From RGIG5612 sp964579345 (GTDB taxonomy: Bacteria; Bacillota; Clostridia; Lachnospirales; Lachnospiraceae), in assembly GCA_964579345.1 (NCBI GenBank), contig CAZOHB010000006.1:1-35094 (forward strand): a stretch of DNA of 35,094 bases, read 5' to 3'. The position numbers were made by a program, and so were the translations under genes. The notes beneath the pieces were generated by a model. That model did no database searches and had not been told where the DNA came from. It worked only from the letters and a program-made list of their open reading frames with translations. This document shows positions 7,611 through 15,911 of the stretch, in pieces; within the stretch, counting starts at the first letter, position 1; every line of letters begins with the position of its first letter.

Positions 7611-8404
7611 ACTTCCTCCTTTATAGGTGCACCAACCTTACGGAACTTCTGGTAACGCTCTTCAAGAAGCACATCAATCGGCTTCTCCCGCAAAGCATTC
7701 ATCTCCCAGATCAGTTCCCATTTCAGTCTGTCATAGAAAGAATCTTCTCCGATATCTCCCTCGGAGATCACCTTCTCGATCAGGCCGTTTTCGAATGAAT
7801 CTTCGGCAGTCAGTTTCAGGACTTCCGCTGCTTCGGAAGCTCTCGAAGAATCCTTCCAGAGGATACTTGCGCAGCCTTCCGGTGAGATGACCGAATATAC
7901 TGCGTTTTCCAGCATCCACACACGGTCAGCCACTGCAAGTGCGAGTGCGCCGCCGCTTCCGCCTTCACCGACGAAAACAGAGATCACCGGTGTTTTCAGT
8001 GTCATCATCTCCATCAGGTTTTCTGCAATTGCCTGACCCTGTCCGCGCTCTTCCGCGCCGATTCCGCAGAACGCGCCGGAAGTATCGATCAGACAGATCA
8101 CCGGACGGTTGAACTTCTCCGCCTGTTTCATCAGACGCAGCGCTTTCCGGTAGCCTTCCGGCTGCGGAGCGCCGAAGGAGCGTGCCATACGTTCCTTGAC
8201 AGAGCGTCCTTTTTCGATCGAGATCACCGTAACCGGCATATCGTTCAGGATGCCGATCCCGCCGACAACTGCTCCGTCATCCGCAAATTTGCGGTCTCCG
8301 TGAAGTTCAAAAAACACATCAAAGATGTGATGGATATAATCAATTGAGGTCGGTCTTGAATTCGACCTGGCTGTTTTTACTTTTTCGTATGCTTCGGTCT
8401 TCAT
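7607..8404 (-). CDS. accA: Acetyl-CoA carboxylase carboxyltransferase alpha subunit
   Basis: A 265-residue alpha subunit of the carboxyltransferase, which with AccD moves the carboxyl group from biotin to acetyl-CoA. Characteristic stretches are RPTSIDYIHHIFDVFFELHG near the N-terminus, the glycine-rich SGAFCGIGAEERGQGQAIAE and GEGGSGGALALAVADRVWML oxyanion-hole region, and ENAVYSVISPEGCASILWKD. It is somewhat shorter than the E. coli protein (about 319), as in many Firmicutes. Start and stop overlap accD and fabF by 4 nt each, so expression is tightly coupled. Confidence 0.94.
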   Translation of the reverse strand: MKTEAYEKVKTARSNSRPTSIDYIHHIFDVFFELHGDRKFADDGAVVGGIGILNDMPVTVISIEKGRSVKERMARSFGAPQPEGYRKALRLMKQAEKFNRPVICLIDTSGAFCGIGAEERGQGQAIAENLMEMMTLKTPVISVFVGEGGSGGALALAVADRVWMLENAVYSVISPEGCASILWKDSSRASEAAEVLKLTAEDSFENGLIEKVISEGDIGEDSFYDRLKWELIWEMNALREKPIDVLLEERYQKFRKVGAPIKEEV

Positions 8405-9264
8405 TCTTTCTCCCTCCGGTCATGAATTTTCAGAAAATGCCGGATGACCGTCTTCTGCTTCGGTCTGGATACGATCGCATCCACAAATCCGTGCCGTAAT
8501 AAAAACTCCGAGGTCTGGAATCCTTTCGGCAGCGCTTTCTTTGTCGTCTGCTCGATGACTCTTGCGCCTGCGAATCCAACCGTTGCCGAAGGCTCGGCAA
8601 GAATGATGTCACCTTCCATCGCGAAGCTTGCCGTAACGCCGCCGGTCGTCGGATCCGTAAGGATCGTCAGATAAAAAAGACCTGCATCGCTGTGCCGTTT
8701 GACAGCACCGCTTGTCTTAGCCATCTGCAGAAGGGAAAACAGACCTTCCTGCATTCTCGCACCGCCGGATACCGTAAAGCCGACAACGCTCATCCGGTGC
8801 TCCGTCGCATATTCGAACAGGCTCGTTACTTTCTCGCCGACTGCGGTTCCCATGCTGCCCATCATGAAGTAAGGCTCCATCGCAAAGATGCAGCAGGCTT
8901 CTCCGCCGATCGTTGCCGTACCACAGACAACGCCTTCTTTTTCCTTACTCAGGCTTTTTGCCGTTTCGATTTTTTCCTCGTATCCCGGAAATCCGATCGG
9001 ATCGGAAAAATCCACATCGTTAAAGAGCTCTTTAAAAGAGCCTTTGTCAACGATTGCACTGATACGCTGTCTGGAATTCATTCGGAAATGATAGCCACAG
9101 GAGCAGACATTCAGATTGCTCATCAGTTCACTAAGCGGGGTCTCCCTGTGGCAGTTCGGACATTTCTTCTCCGGCTCGCTCTCATCACTCTGGATCGGAG
9201 CAGAGGTGCGTCCGCCCTGTTCCAGCTCGTTCTTGGGCTGGAACCGGAAATTAAAAAACGCCAT
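8401..9264 (-). CDS. accD: Acetyl-CoA carboxylase carboxyltransferase beta subunit
   Basis: A 287-residue beta subunit of the carboxyltransferase. A four-Cys zinc ribbon sits near residues 35-57 (CPNC ... CSCGYH), followed by the crotonase-fold body with FTVSGGARMQEGLFSLLQMAKTS and TDPTTGGVTASFAMEGDI. These are the acetyl-CoA-binding and oxyanion-hole motifs. It pairs with AccA, encoded immediately downstream with a 4-nt overlap, and follows accC after a 2-nt gap. Confidence 0.94.
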   Translation of the reverse strand: MAFFNFRFQPKNELEQGGRTSAPIQSDESEPEKKCPNCHRETPLSELMSNLNVCSCGYHFRMNSRQRISAIVDKGSFKELFNDVDFSDPIGFPGYEEKIETAKSLSKEKEGVVCGTATIGGEACCIFAMEPYFMMGSMGTAVGEKVTSLFEYATEHRMSVVGFTVSGGARMQEGLFSLLQMAKTSGAVKRHSDAGLFYLTILTDPTTGGVTASFAMEGDIILAEPSATVGFAGARVIEQTTKKALPKGFQTSEFLLRHGFVDAIVSRPKQKTVIRHFLKIHDRREKE

Positions 9265-9266
9265 TT

Positions 9267-10574
9267 TTATCTATCCTCCATAAATGTCAGATCATAACTG
9301 CCATTCATAAACACTTCGTCGGAGACGATCTCCAACTGTTCTTTTATATTACAATCGATGCCGACGATCACAAGCTCGCAGAGCGCGGCCTTCAGCTTTC
9401 GTACGGCTTCGTCTCTTACTCCTGCATAAACGATCAGTTTGCCCACCAGGGAATCATAATACGGCGGGACCTGATCTCCGATAAACAGATAAGAATCAAA
9501 TCTGACATGCGGGCCTCCCGGGACATGCAGCATCTTGATCGTGCCCGGTGTCAGCGCATTGATACGGCATTCGATCGCGCAGCCTGTCGTACGGATATCA
9601 TCCTGTCCGATATACAGCTCAACACCGGCCGCAACACGGATCTGCCACTTGACCAGATCGATCATCGTCAGCATTTCCGTTACGCAGTGTTCGACCTGCA
9701 GACGGACATTCATTTCCATGAACCAGAAGTTTCCGCTTTTGTCCATCAGAAATTCCATCGTGCCGACGCCGACATAGTCCAGCTTCTTTGCCGCTTCCCT
9801 GACGCCCTCCATCAGTTTGGCTCTTGCCTCTTTGCTGACGCCCGGAGACGGAGTCTCTTCGATCAGCTTCTGATGGTTTCTCTGGATCGAGCAGTCACGC
9901 TCTCCGAGGCAGACAACGTTGCCGAATTCATCCGCTAAGATCTGCACTTCGATATGGCGGGCCGGGTATACATATTTTTCCATGTAAACAGCGCCGTCCC
10001 CGAACGAAGCTTTTGCTTCGGAGACTGCGAGATGGAACATATCCGCAAGTTCGCTTTCCTGATTCACGAGACGGATGCCTTTTCCGCCGCCGCCGCTTCT
10101 TGCCTTCAGCATCACCGGATAACCGATCCGCTCTGCGGCAGCCGCTGCTTCTTCCGGGGTATCGAGAACATCGGTTCCCGGAATCGGACTCAGGCTGGTC
10201 TCTGAGATGATCTGTTTGATCTTTGTTTTATCGCCGATATCTTCCATAATGGAAGCATCCGGACCAATAAATACGATGCCGTTTTTCTTGCAGGCTTTTG
10301 CAAAGTGTGCGTTCTCCGAAAGGAAGCCGTAACCCGGATGAATCGCCTGGGCACCGGCAACAAGGGCCGTGCTGATCAGCTTGTTTTCATCCAGATAGCT
10401 CTTGTCCGCCGGATACGGACCGATGCAGTAGCTTTCATCTGCAAGCGCAACATGGAGTGCATCCTTATCTGCCTCGGAATAAACCGCTACAGTGGAAATA
10501 CCCATTTCCTTGCACGCTCTGATAATGCGGACGGCAATCTCGCCTCTGTTTGCAATTAGTATCTTAGAAAACAT
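9267..10574 (-). CDS. accC: Biotin carboxylase subunit of acetyl-CoA carboxylase
   Basis: A 435-residue ATP-grasp enzyme that carboxylates the biotin of AccB. It has FSKILIANRGEIAVRIIRAC, HPGYGFLSEN, the ATP glycine loop KARSGGGGKGIR, IQRNHQKLIEETPSP, EMNVRLQVEH and IECRIN. After IECRINA the usual loop (in E. coli EDPNTFLPS before PGKI) is reduced to LT, a loss of about seven residues, which partly explains the short total length (E. coli 449). The reading frame and all catalytic motifs are kept. A 64-bp gap separates it from fabZ upstream. Confidence 0.93.
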   Translation of the reverse strand: MFSKILIANRGEIAVRIIRACKEMGISTVAVYSEADKDALHVALADESYCIGPYPADKSYLDENKLISTALVAGAQAIHPGYGFLSENAHFAKACKKNGIVFIGPDASIMEDIGDKTKIKQIISETSLSPIPGTDVLDTPEEAAAAAERIGYPVMLKARSGGGGKGIRLVNQESELADMFHLAVSEAKASFGDGAVYMEKYVYPARHIEVQILADEFGNVVCLGERDCSIQRNHQKLIEETPSPGVSKEARAKLMEGVREAAKKLDYVGVGTMEFLMDKSGNFWFMEMNVRLQVEHCVTEMLTMIDLVKWQIRVAAGVELYIGQDDIRTTGCAIECRINALTPGTIKMLHVPGGPHVRFDSYLFIGDQVPPYYDSLVGKLIVYAGVRDEAVRKLKAALCELVIVGIDCNIKEQLEIVSDEVFMNGSYDLTFMEDR

Positions 10575-10638
10575 GTTGCTATACTCTCTATCTGTCTTGA
10601 TTCTCGTAGGCTTTCACCTGCATGTCTGCCGTGTCTTT

Positions 10639-11055
10639 TTACGCATCGACGACGGCAAACGAAAATTCTCCTTTTACGCAAAGCCGGTCACCGACATAGC
10701 CTTCGCCTTCTGCGAAATAAAAGGCGCCCATATGTTTCGTGATCTGAACCTTGGTTTCAAAAAGGTCGCCCGGTTTGACCGGGGATTTAAACTTGATGTT
10801 TTTCAGACCGGTGTACATGCCGATCTTTCCGTCCTGCATCGCATCCTGGAGCAGAACACAGGCCGTCTGGGCAAGGATCTCGCACTGGATCACACCCGGA
10901 ACGATCGGATTCCCCGGAAAATGTCCCTGAAGGAAAAACTCATCACCTTTGACCAGGTATTTTCCATGTGCGACCCCGTCAACGCTTTCCGCTTCATCCA
11001 GAAGCAGCATCTTGTCACGGTGCGGCAGGATCTTTTTTAATTCTTCCTGATTCAT
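10639..11055 (-). CDS. fabZ: 3-hydroxyacyl-[ACP] dehydratase
   Basis: A 138-residue hot-dog-fold dehydratase that removes water from 3-hydroxyacyl-ACP to give trans-2-enoyl-ACP. The active-site motif GHFPGNPIVPGV holds H45, and E59 follows in QCEILAQTA. The N-terminal ILPHRDKMLLLD is the family hallmark. It is placed between accB and accC, 2 nt after accB. With no fabA or fabM in sight, unsaturated fatty acids would need another route. Confidence 0.94.
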   Translation of the reverse strand: MNQEELKKILPHRDKMLLLDEAESVDGVAHGKYLVKGDEFFLQGHFPGNPIVPGVIQCEILAQTACVLLQDAMQDGKIGMYTGLKNIKFKSPVKPGDLFETKVQITKHMGAFYFAEGEGYVGDRLCVKGEFSFAVVDA

Positions 11056-11057
11056 AG

Positions 11058-11486
11058 TTATCTCTCGATTCTGAAAAGTTTTGTGCCGTATTCAACGACC
11101 TGATCATTCTGAATGCAGATCTCAGCAACGGTTCCGTCAAATTCTGCAGGAATCTCGTTCATCAGTTTCATCGCTTCTACGATGCAGAGGGTGTCACCGG
11201 CTTTGACTTTATCGCCGACTTTTACGAACGGCTCCGCATTCTCTGCCGGAGCAACATAAACAACACCTACCATCGGAGAAGTGATGTAGCTTCCCTCATC
11301 TGCTGCCACCGTTTCTTTGACCGGCGCCGGAGCTGCTGCCGACGCAACAGGCTGTGAAACCGTAACCAGGTTCTGCGCAGGCTCTCTCTCCAGTCTGATG
11401 GAGATCTCGTCTTCATCGATCTCCAGCGCAGTGAGTTCTTCCTCTCTCATGATTCGTGCATATAATCTGATTTTTGCTTCATCCAT
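11058..11486 (-). CDS. accB: Biotin carboxyl carrier protein of acetyl-CoA carboxylase
   Basis: A 142-residue carrier protein. The C-terminal biotinyl domain has the EAMKLMNE motif with the biotinylated lysine at K107, preceded by PMVGVVY. Residues about 45-60 form an Ala/Pro-rich linker, and the acidic N-terminal part mediates assembly. It shuttles carboxybiotin between AccC and AccA/AccD. It is preceded by a structured gap after fabG and followed by fabZ after 2 nt. Confidence 0.94.
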   Translation of the reverse strand: MDEAKIRLYARIMREEELTALEIDEDEISIRLEREPAQNLVTVSQPVASAAAPAPVKETVAADEGSYITSPMVGVVYVAPAENAEPFVKVGDKVKAGDTLCIVEAMKLMNEIPAEFDGTVAEICIQNDQVVEYGTKLFRIER

Positions 11487-11548
11487 TTCTAAAATCCGCC
11501 TTTGTTATTATTTCTGTATATTTCTAAAAGTTTTTTTAATTCTCTTTC

Positions 11549-11592
11549 TGTGAATGTGACGGATTGCTCCGCTTTGAACCCTCACATTCACA
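11549..11592. repeat. Intra-operon hairpin at the fabG-accB junction
   Basis: TGTGAATGTGA (11549-11559) and TCACATTCACA (11582-11592) are a perfect 11-bp inverted repeat that reaches into the last codons of fabG. The loop contains CGGATTGCTCCG, itself a small hairpin. There is no U-tract, so it is more likely an RNA-processing or stability element than a terminator. It shares the core ACGGATTGCTYCGCTT with the element at 14891-15048. Confidence 0.65.
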
Positions 11593-12322
11593 TGGCAATT
11601 CCGCCGTCGACTTTCAGGACTACGCCGGTGATATAATCCGCATCCAGAAGGAAGGCTACGGCATTTGCGATATCCTCCGGCGTTCCGAGACGTCCGAGCG
11701 GGATCTGGCTTTCAATTGACGATGTGTCATCCGTCAGTTCCTTCACCATATCCGTTGCAACGAATCCCGGAGCGACTGCATTACAGGTAATGTTTCTGGA
11801 CGCCAGTTCCTTGGCGACTGACTTTGTAAGTCCGATGATGCCGGCCTTGGAAGCGGAATAGTTGACCTGTCCCGGATTTCCGATCACGCCTGCAACCGAA
11901 GACATGTTTACGATCCGGCCGTAACGCTTCTTCATAAATACGGAAGCACACTGACGGATCATGTTGAAGGTGCCTTTCAGGTTTGCTGCGATCACGGCAT
12001 CAAACGCTTCTTCCTTCATCATTGCCAGCAGACCGTCACGATTGATTCCTGCATTGTTTACCAGTAAGTCGATCGTGCCGAACTCCTCTTTTACCTTTGC
12101 AACGGTTGTCTTTACCGCATCGAAATCTGCAACATCGCACTGATAGCTGCGTGCCTCGACACCGTAGGAAGCCTTGCACTCTTCACAGACTTCCTCCGCC
12201 TTTGCGGCATTTCCCGCATAGATCACGGCGACATTGCAGCCTTCAGAAGCCAGCTTTAAAGCGACGGCCTTGCCGATTCCTCTGCTGCCGCCGGTAACGA
12301 TTGCAACTTTATCTTTTAACAT
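11588..12322 (-). CDS. fabG: 3-oxoacyl-[ACP] reductase
   Basis: A 244-residue short-chain dehydrogenase that reduces 3-oxoacyl-ACP with NADPH. The cofactor loop is TGGSRGIG (residues 10-17), followed by NNAG and the catalytic Ser (MSSVAG) with YSASK (Tyr and Lys). The C-terminus VLKVDGGIAM is typical of FabG. Its ATG directly follows the fabD stop. The 3' end lies in an 11-bp inverted repeat extending into the gap before accB. Confidence 0.95.
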   Translation of the reverse strand: MLKDKVAIVTGGSRGIGKAVALKLASEGCNVAVIYAGNAAKAEEVCEECKASYGVEARSYQCDVADFDAVKTTVAKVKEEFGTIDLLVNNAGINRDGLLAMMKEEAFDAVIAANLKGTFNMIRQCASVFMKKRYGRIVNMSSVAGVIGNPGQVNYSASKAGIIGLTKSVAKELASRNITCNAVAPGFVATDMVKELTDDTSSIESQIPLGRLGTPEDIANAVAFLLDADYITGVVLKVDGGIAM

Positions 12323-13231
12323 TTAGTTTGCTCCTATAAATTCTTCAAAAAAGCTGTAATCCGACATACGGACGGTTTTCACCTCGTCGTTCATACGGGT
12401 GATCAGTCCTGTCAGAGTCTTGCCCGGACCCACTTCGATAAAGGTATCGACACCGGATGCGATCATATCGAGAATGATCTGCTCCCAGCGTACCGGGTTG
12501 ATGATCTGCTGCTTCAGTGTCGCAGCGACCTCTCCCTCGTAGATCTTTCCGGTCGTATCGGAATACACCGGGATCTCCGGAGTCTTGAACTCCTGCTCGT
12601 CGATTACACTCTCAAATGCTTTTGCTGCGTCGTTCATGTACGGGCAGTGGAATGCGCCGGATACCTTGATCGGCATCGCGCGTCCGCCGGCCGCCTTGAC
12701 AGCTTCGGCAAAAGCCGCCTGATGTTCAGCAGCTCCTGCAACGGAGATCTGGCCTGCGCCGTTAAAGTTGACGGCGTAAACATTTTCAAAACTGTCGACG
12801 ATCTCCATGACCTTTGCTTCCGGAAGACGGATCACGGCTGCCATAAAGGTTTCCGCCTTTTCCGCATCCTGCTGCATCAGTTCTCCGCGGCGCATGACCA
12901 GCTTTAAGCCGGTTTCAAAATCGATCGCGCCTGCATAGCAAAGAGCGGAAAGCTCGCCCAGGGAAAAACCTGCGCAGACATCCGCTTTGATGCCCTTTTC
13001 CGTAAGTGCGGCTGCCGTCGCAAGCTCTGTGACGTACAGACAGCTCTGTGTATTTGCGGTGATCTTCAGCTCATCGACGGAACCTTCAAAACACTGTTTG
13101 GAAGTTCCCGGGCGGATCGCGTCCGCCTTGTCAAAGATCTCCTTTGCAGCTGCGCTGTTCGCAGCAAAATCCATTCCCATTCCCGGGACCTGTGCGCCCT
13201 GTCCCGGGAAAACAAATGCTACTCTACCCAT
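12323..13231 (-). CDS. fabD: Malonyl-CoA:ACP transacylase
   Basis: A 302-residue transacylase that moves malonyl from CoA to ACP. FPGQGAQVPGMG near the N-terminus and the nucleophile elbow GFSLGELSAL (Ser90) are diagnostic. GAFHCPYM carries the catalytic His, and EVGPGKTLTGL closes the family pattern. The start overlaps fabK by 13 nt, so the two are translationally coupled. Confidence 0.95.
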   Translation of the reverse strand: MGRVAFVFPGQGAQVPGMGMDFAANSAAAKEIFDKADAIRPGTSKQCFEGSVDELKITANTQSCLYVTELATAAALTEKGIKADVCAGFSLGELSALCYAGAIDFETGLKLVMRRGELMQQDAEKAETFMAAVIRLPEAKVMEIVDSFENVYAVNFNGAGQISVAGAAEHQAAFAEAVKAAGGRAMPIKVSGAFHCPYMNDAAKAFESVIDEQEFKTPEIPVYSDTTGKIYEGEVAATLKQQIINPVRWEQIILDMIASGVDTFIEVGPGKTLTGLITRMNDEVKTVRMSDYSFFEEFIGAN

Positions 13232-14163
13232 TTTAATGCTCCTTTGAGGACCGGCTCAGCACCTTCCATCACCTCACGGATGATCTCCGCTGCCGGCTGT
13301 TCTTTTTTCACCATTGCTGCGATCTGACCGGAAAGGAAGCTTCCCTCCTGCAGATTGCCGTCCACAACAGCTTTTCTCAAAGCGCCGGTTCCGAATGCGT
13401 TCAGTTCGTCATCCGAAGCACCGGAGTATTCCAGCTTGGAGTATTCTTTCGGGAAATTCGTGCGCAGTGCGCGGACCGGATGTCCGGTCTTCTTTCCCGT
13501 GACCATCGTACAAAGGTCCGTGGCCTTCAGGATCTTTTCTTTATAATTCGGATGAATCGAGCATTCCGTTGCGCTTAAGAAGCGGGTTCCGAGCTGAACG
13601 CCGACCGCACCGAGAATGAATGCGGCTGCCACGCCTCTGCCGTCTGCAATACCGCCGGCCGCAATGACAGGAAGATCGGTTGCGTCACAGATCTGCGGAA
13701 CGAGGACCATTGTGGTCAGTTCGCCGACATGTCCGCCGCTCTCTCCGCCTTCTGCGATCACAGCATCTGCACCGACTCGCGTCATCAGTTTCGCCATAGC
13801 AACAGAAGCAACCACCGGGATGACTTTGATCCCTGCGGCTTTCCAGTCTTCCATATATTTGGACGGGTTGCCTGCGCCGGTCGTTACGACCTTGACCTTC
13901 TCTTCCAGAGCAACCTTTGCCACATCCTGCGCGAACGGACTCATGAGCATGATATTTAAGCCAAACGGTTTGTCTGTCAGCTCTCTTGCGATCTGAATCT
14001 GTTTGCGGACCATCTCGCCGTCCATGTTGCCGGCTCCGATGATTCCGAGTCCGCCGCCTTCAGATACAGCTGCGGCAAGCTTACCGTCTGCCACCCATGC
14101 CATGCCGCCCTGAAATAAGGGATACTCGATCCCCAGCATGTCACATATAACTGTTTTAATCAT
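13219..14163 (-). CDS. fabK: Enoyl-[ACP] reductase II (FMN-dependent)
   Basis: A 314-residue TIM-barrel flavoenzyme of the nitronate monooxygenase/FabK family, reducing trans-2-enoyl-ACP with NAD(P)H. Evident motifs are PLFQGGMAWVADGKLAAAVS near the N-terminus, AEGGESGGHVGELTTM with the family His, and the FMN phosphate loop AAGGIADGRGVAAAF. Genes of this type replace fabI in many Clostridia and streptococci and are triclosan-insensitive. It follows acpP by one base. Confidence 0.92.
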   Translation of the reverse strand: MIKTVICDMLGIEYPLFQGGMAWVADGKLAAAVSEGGGLGIIGAGNMDGEMVRKQIQIARELTDKPFGLNIMLMSPFAQDVAKVALEEKVKVVTTGAGNPSKYMEDWKAAGIKVIPVVASVAMAKLMTRVGADAVIAEGGESGGHVGELTTMVLVPQICDATDLPVIAAGGIADGRGVAAAFILGAVGVQLGTRFLSATECSIHPNYKEKILKATDLCTMVTGKKTGHPVRALRTNFPKEYSKLEYSGASDDELNAFGTGALRKAVVDGNLQEGSFLSGQIAAMVKKEQPAAEIIREVMEGAEPVLKGALKWVE

Positions 14164-14164
14164 A

Positions 14165-14392
14165 TTATTCGCCTAATTTTCCTTTAATAAAATCAACCAG
14201 TTCGCCAACTGTCTCTACCGGCTCTTCCAGTTCGATTTCAGCACCGAGCTGATCACCAAGATCCATCAGCATTTCTACTGTATCCAGGGAATCGATTCCG
14301 AGATCTTTGAATTTGGTCTCCAGAGTGATTTCTGCCGGATCCTTATCGTTTCTTTCTGCGATCATATCTCTGATAGCTTCAAATACATCCAT
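14165..14392 (-). CDS. acpP: Acyl carrier protein
   Basis: A 75-residue acidic carrier protein. The phosphopantetheine attachment serine is S35 in LGIDSLDTVE. It holds growing acyl chains for all Fab enzymes of this operon. The start was set at 14392 (MDVFEAI) because the further upstream ATG is itself part of the GGAGGA ribosome site. It is the first gene of the operon. Confidence 0.95.
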   Translation of the reverse strand: MDVFEAIRDMIAERNDKDPAEITLETKFKDLGIDSLDTVEMLMDLGDQLGAEIELEEPVETVGELVDFIKGKLGE

Positions 14393-14482
14393 TTTTAATT
14401 CCTCCATTACATATGTATTTTTCTTAGCTTTACTATTTTAAGGGGACAAGAAAAAATCAGTGTCTCCACTAATAGTCGATGA

Positions 14483-14511
14483 ATTTTATCATGAATCCGC
14501 TGAAAATACAA
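14483..14511 (-). promoter_or_regulatory. Promoter of the fatty acid operon
   Basis: Minus strand: -35 TTGTAT (14511-14506), 17-bp spacer, -10 TAAAAT (14488-14483), giving a leader of about 85 nt before acpP. I found no FapR or FabT palindrome in the leader. Confidence 0.6.
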
Positions 14512-14547
14512 CATTCATCACATTTTCTACATATATACAATATACAA

Positions 14548-14580
14548 ACAGCTCCCTGAAATCGGGAGCTGTCATTTTTG
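14548..14580 (-). terminator. Terminator after rpsR
   Basis: ACAGCTCCC (14548-14556) and GGGAGCTGT (14564-14572) form a 9-bp stem just after the rpsR stop. The U-tract is better on the plus strand (TTTTTG) than on the minus (GTTTGTAT), but position fits the end of the rpsF operon. Confidence 0.65.
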
Positions 14581-14596
14581 TCATTTGTTTGTTTGA

Positions 14597-14860
14597 TCAG
14601 TCAACGCTGTAAGGCATGATCGCAACGTGTCTTGCTCTCTTAACTGCAACAGTGATGGCTCTCTGATGCTTTGCGCAGGTACCTGTGATTCTTCTCGGGA
14701 GGATTTTTCCTCTTTCAGAAACATATTTTCTTAAGGTTGCTGCATCTTTATAGTCGATCGGCTGTGCATTTTCACCGCAGAATACACAAACTTTTTTTCT
14801 TCTGCGAACATTGGTTCTTCTCCGCGGAGCGTCGCCTCTGTCTTCTCTGTTATATGCCAT
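14597..14860 (-). CDS. rpsR: Ribosomal protein bS18
   Basis: An 87-residue small-subunit protein. An Arg-rich N-terminus is followed by KKVCVFCGENAQPIDYKD and LPRRITGTCAKHQRAITVAVKRARHVAIMPY, which is the conserved S18 core. CVFC plus the later Cys make it a C+ (zinc-binding) form. It partners with S6 on the platform of the 30S subunit. It is the last gene of rpsF-ssb-rpsR, separated from ssb by an unusually structured gap. Confidence 0.97.
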   Translation of the reverse strand: MAYNREDRGDAPRRRTNVRRRKKVCVFCGENAQPIDYKDAATLRKYVSERGKILPRRITGTCAKHQRAITVAVKRARHVAIMPYSVD

Positions 14861-14890
14861 TTTGATTTCCTCCTAAAATATTCACTACGT

Positions 14891-15048
14891 TTTAAAAGTC
14901 TACGGATTGCTTCGCTTCGCTTCCGCAATCCTGCAGGCATTCGCATTCCGCCTGCCGGCTACATGCTCATGTCCTGCAGCTCGTCCGATGTCATCACATC
15001 CCTGCGTGCAAGCACGCGGCTGTGATGCCGCCGTCCGAGACTTTTAAA
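14891..15048. repeat. Structured palindromic element between ssb and rpsR
   Basis: About 158 bp bounded by a perfect 11-bp terminal inverted repeat (TTTAAAAGTCT at 14891-14901, AGACTTTTAAA at 15038-15048). The outer arm abuts the ssb stop codon. Inside are GC-rich nested hairpins: GGATTGCGGAAG with CTTCGCAATCC-like pairing, GCCGGCAGGC, CATGAGCATG and GCGTGCTTGCACGC. Composition differs from the AT-rich flanks. It looks like an inserted structured element (MITE- or REP-like) retained in the operon. Confidence 0.65.
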
Positions 15049-15576
15049 TCAATTGAATGGCAAACCCTCGTCTTCTAATCCATCAGCGATATTCATAAAG
15101 CCTTCCCCGGCTGCCTCCATTGCAGGTGGCTGCGGCTGATACATCGGCTGCGGCGCTGCCTGTCTCGGCTGCTGGTATGTCTGCTGCTGCGGAGCTGCCT
15201 GGTACTGCTGAGGCGCCGGAGCCGCCTGATACGGCTGAGCGCTTCCCTGTGAAGCAGCTTTGCTTTCCGCGAATTCCGCATTTTCCACTACAACGTCTGT
15301 TGTATATACTTTCTGTCCGTCCTGGCGTGTGTAGCTACCTGTCTGGATTCTTCCTTCCACGCAGACTTTTGTTCCCTGCTTGATATATTTATCAAAGAAA
15401 TCTGCCGTTCTTCCGAAGGCAACGCAGGAAATGAAATCCGCTGTCTGGTCTCCGTCTCTTCTGAATCTGCGGTCAACCGCGATCGTGAATCTGGCAACAG
15501 ATATCTGGTTCTCGCCCTGTGAAACTCTGATCTCGGGATCCCTGGTCAGTCGTCCCATAAGTATTACTTTATTCAT
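15049..15576 (-). CDS. ssb: Single-stranded DNA-binding protein
   Basis: A 175-residue SSB. The N-terminal OB fold (MNKVILMGRLTRDPEIR, VARFTIAVDRRFRRDGDQTADFISCVAFGRTADF, YIKQGTKVCVEGRIQTGSY) binds ssDNA as a tetramer. Residues about 115-155 form a Gln/Pro/Ala-rich flexible linker. The acidic tip ends DEGLPFN, one residue past the usual terminal Pro-Phe, and recruits repair proteins. It lies between rpsF and rpsR as in most Firmicutes. Confidence 0.96.
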   Translation of the reverse strand: MNKVILMGRLTRDPEIRVSQGENQISVARFTIAVDRRFRRDGDQTADFISCVAFGRTADFFDKYIKQGTKVCVEGRIQTGSYTRQDGQKVYTTDVVVENAEFAESKAASQGSAQPYQAAPAPQQYQAAPQQQTYQQPRQAAPQPMYQPQPPAMEAAGEGFMNIADGLEDEGLPFN

Positions 15577-15617
15577 AGTAACTCCTTCTTGTACGAGTGT
15601 TCCGTGCCATTTGATGA

Positions 15618-15911
15618 TTACTCTTCGTCCTTACGAACGATCAAATATCTGAGTACTCCATCCATGATTCGAAGCTGCTGCTCCATCTCGTTTGCGCAGC
15701 TGGAATCTTCCGACTCGAAGTTGATAACATAGTAGAATGCTTCTGTCATTTTCTGGATCGGATAAGCAAGTTTTTTCTTGCCCCATTCATCGGTTTCGGA
15801 AACGTTTCCGCCGAATCTTGCAATGAGTCCTGTGATCTTTTCGATGACTGCCGCACGCTCTTCGTCTTCGAGTTTGGCACTGGCAACAACTAATGTCTCA
15901 TATTTGCTCAT
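15618..15911 (-). CDS. rpsF: Ribosomal protein bS6
   Basis: A 97-residue S6 with KYETLVVASAKLEDEERAAVIEKI at the N-terminus and GKKKLAYPIQKMTEAFYYVINFES in the core. First gene of the operon, preceded by AGGAGGTG. It binds S18 in the ribosome. The S6:S18 leader RNA motif known in many bacteria was looked for but not convincingly found. Confidence 0.97.
   Translation of the reverse strand: MSKYETLVVASAKLEDEERAAVIEKITGLIARFGGNVSETDEWGKKKLAYPIQKMTEAFYYVINFESEDSSCANEMEQQLRIMDGVLRYLIVRKDEE

Noticed and set aside
6600..7655. 351-residue plus-strand ORF
   Set aside because: Antisense shadow of fabF; its composition follows the codons of the real gene.
14393..14482. FapR/FabT operator in the acpP leader
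   Set aside because: No palindrome of the expected type was seen.
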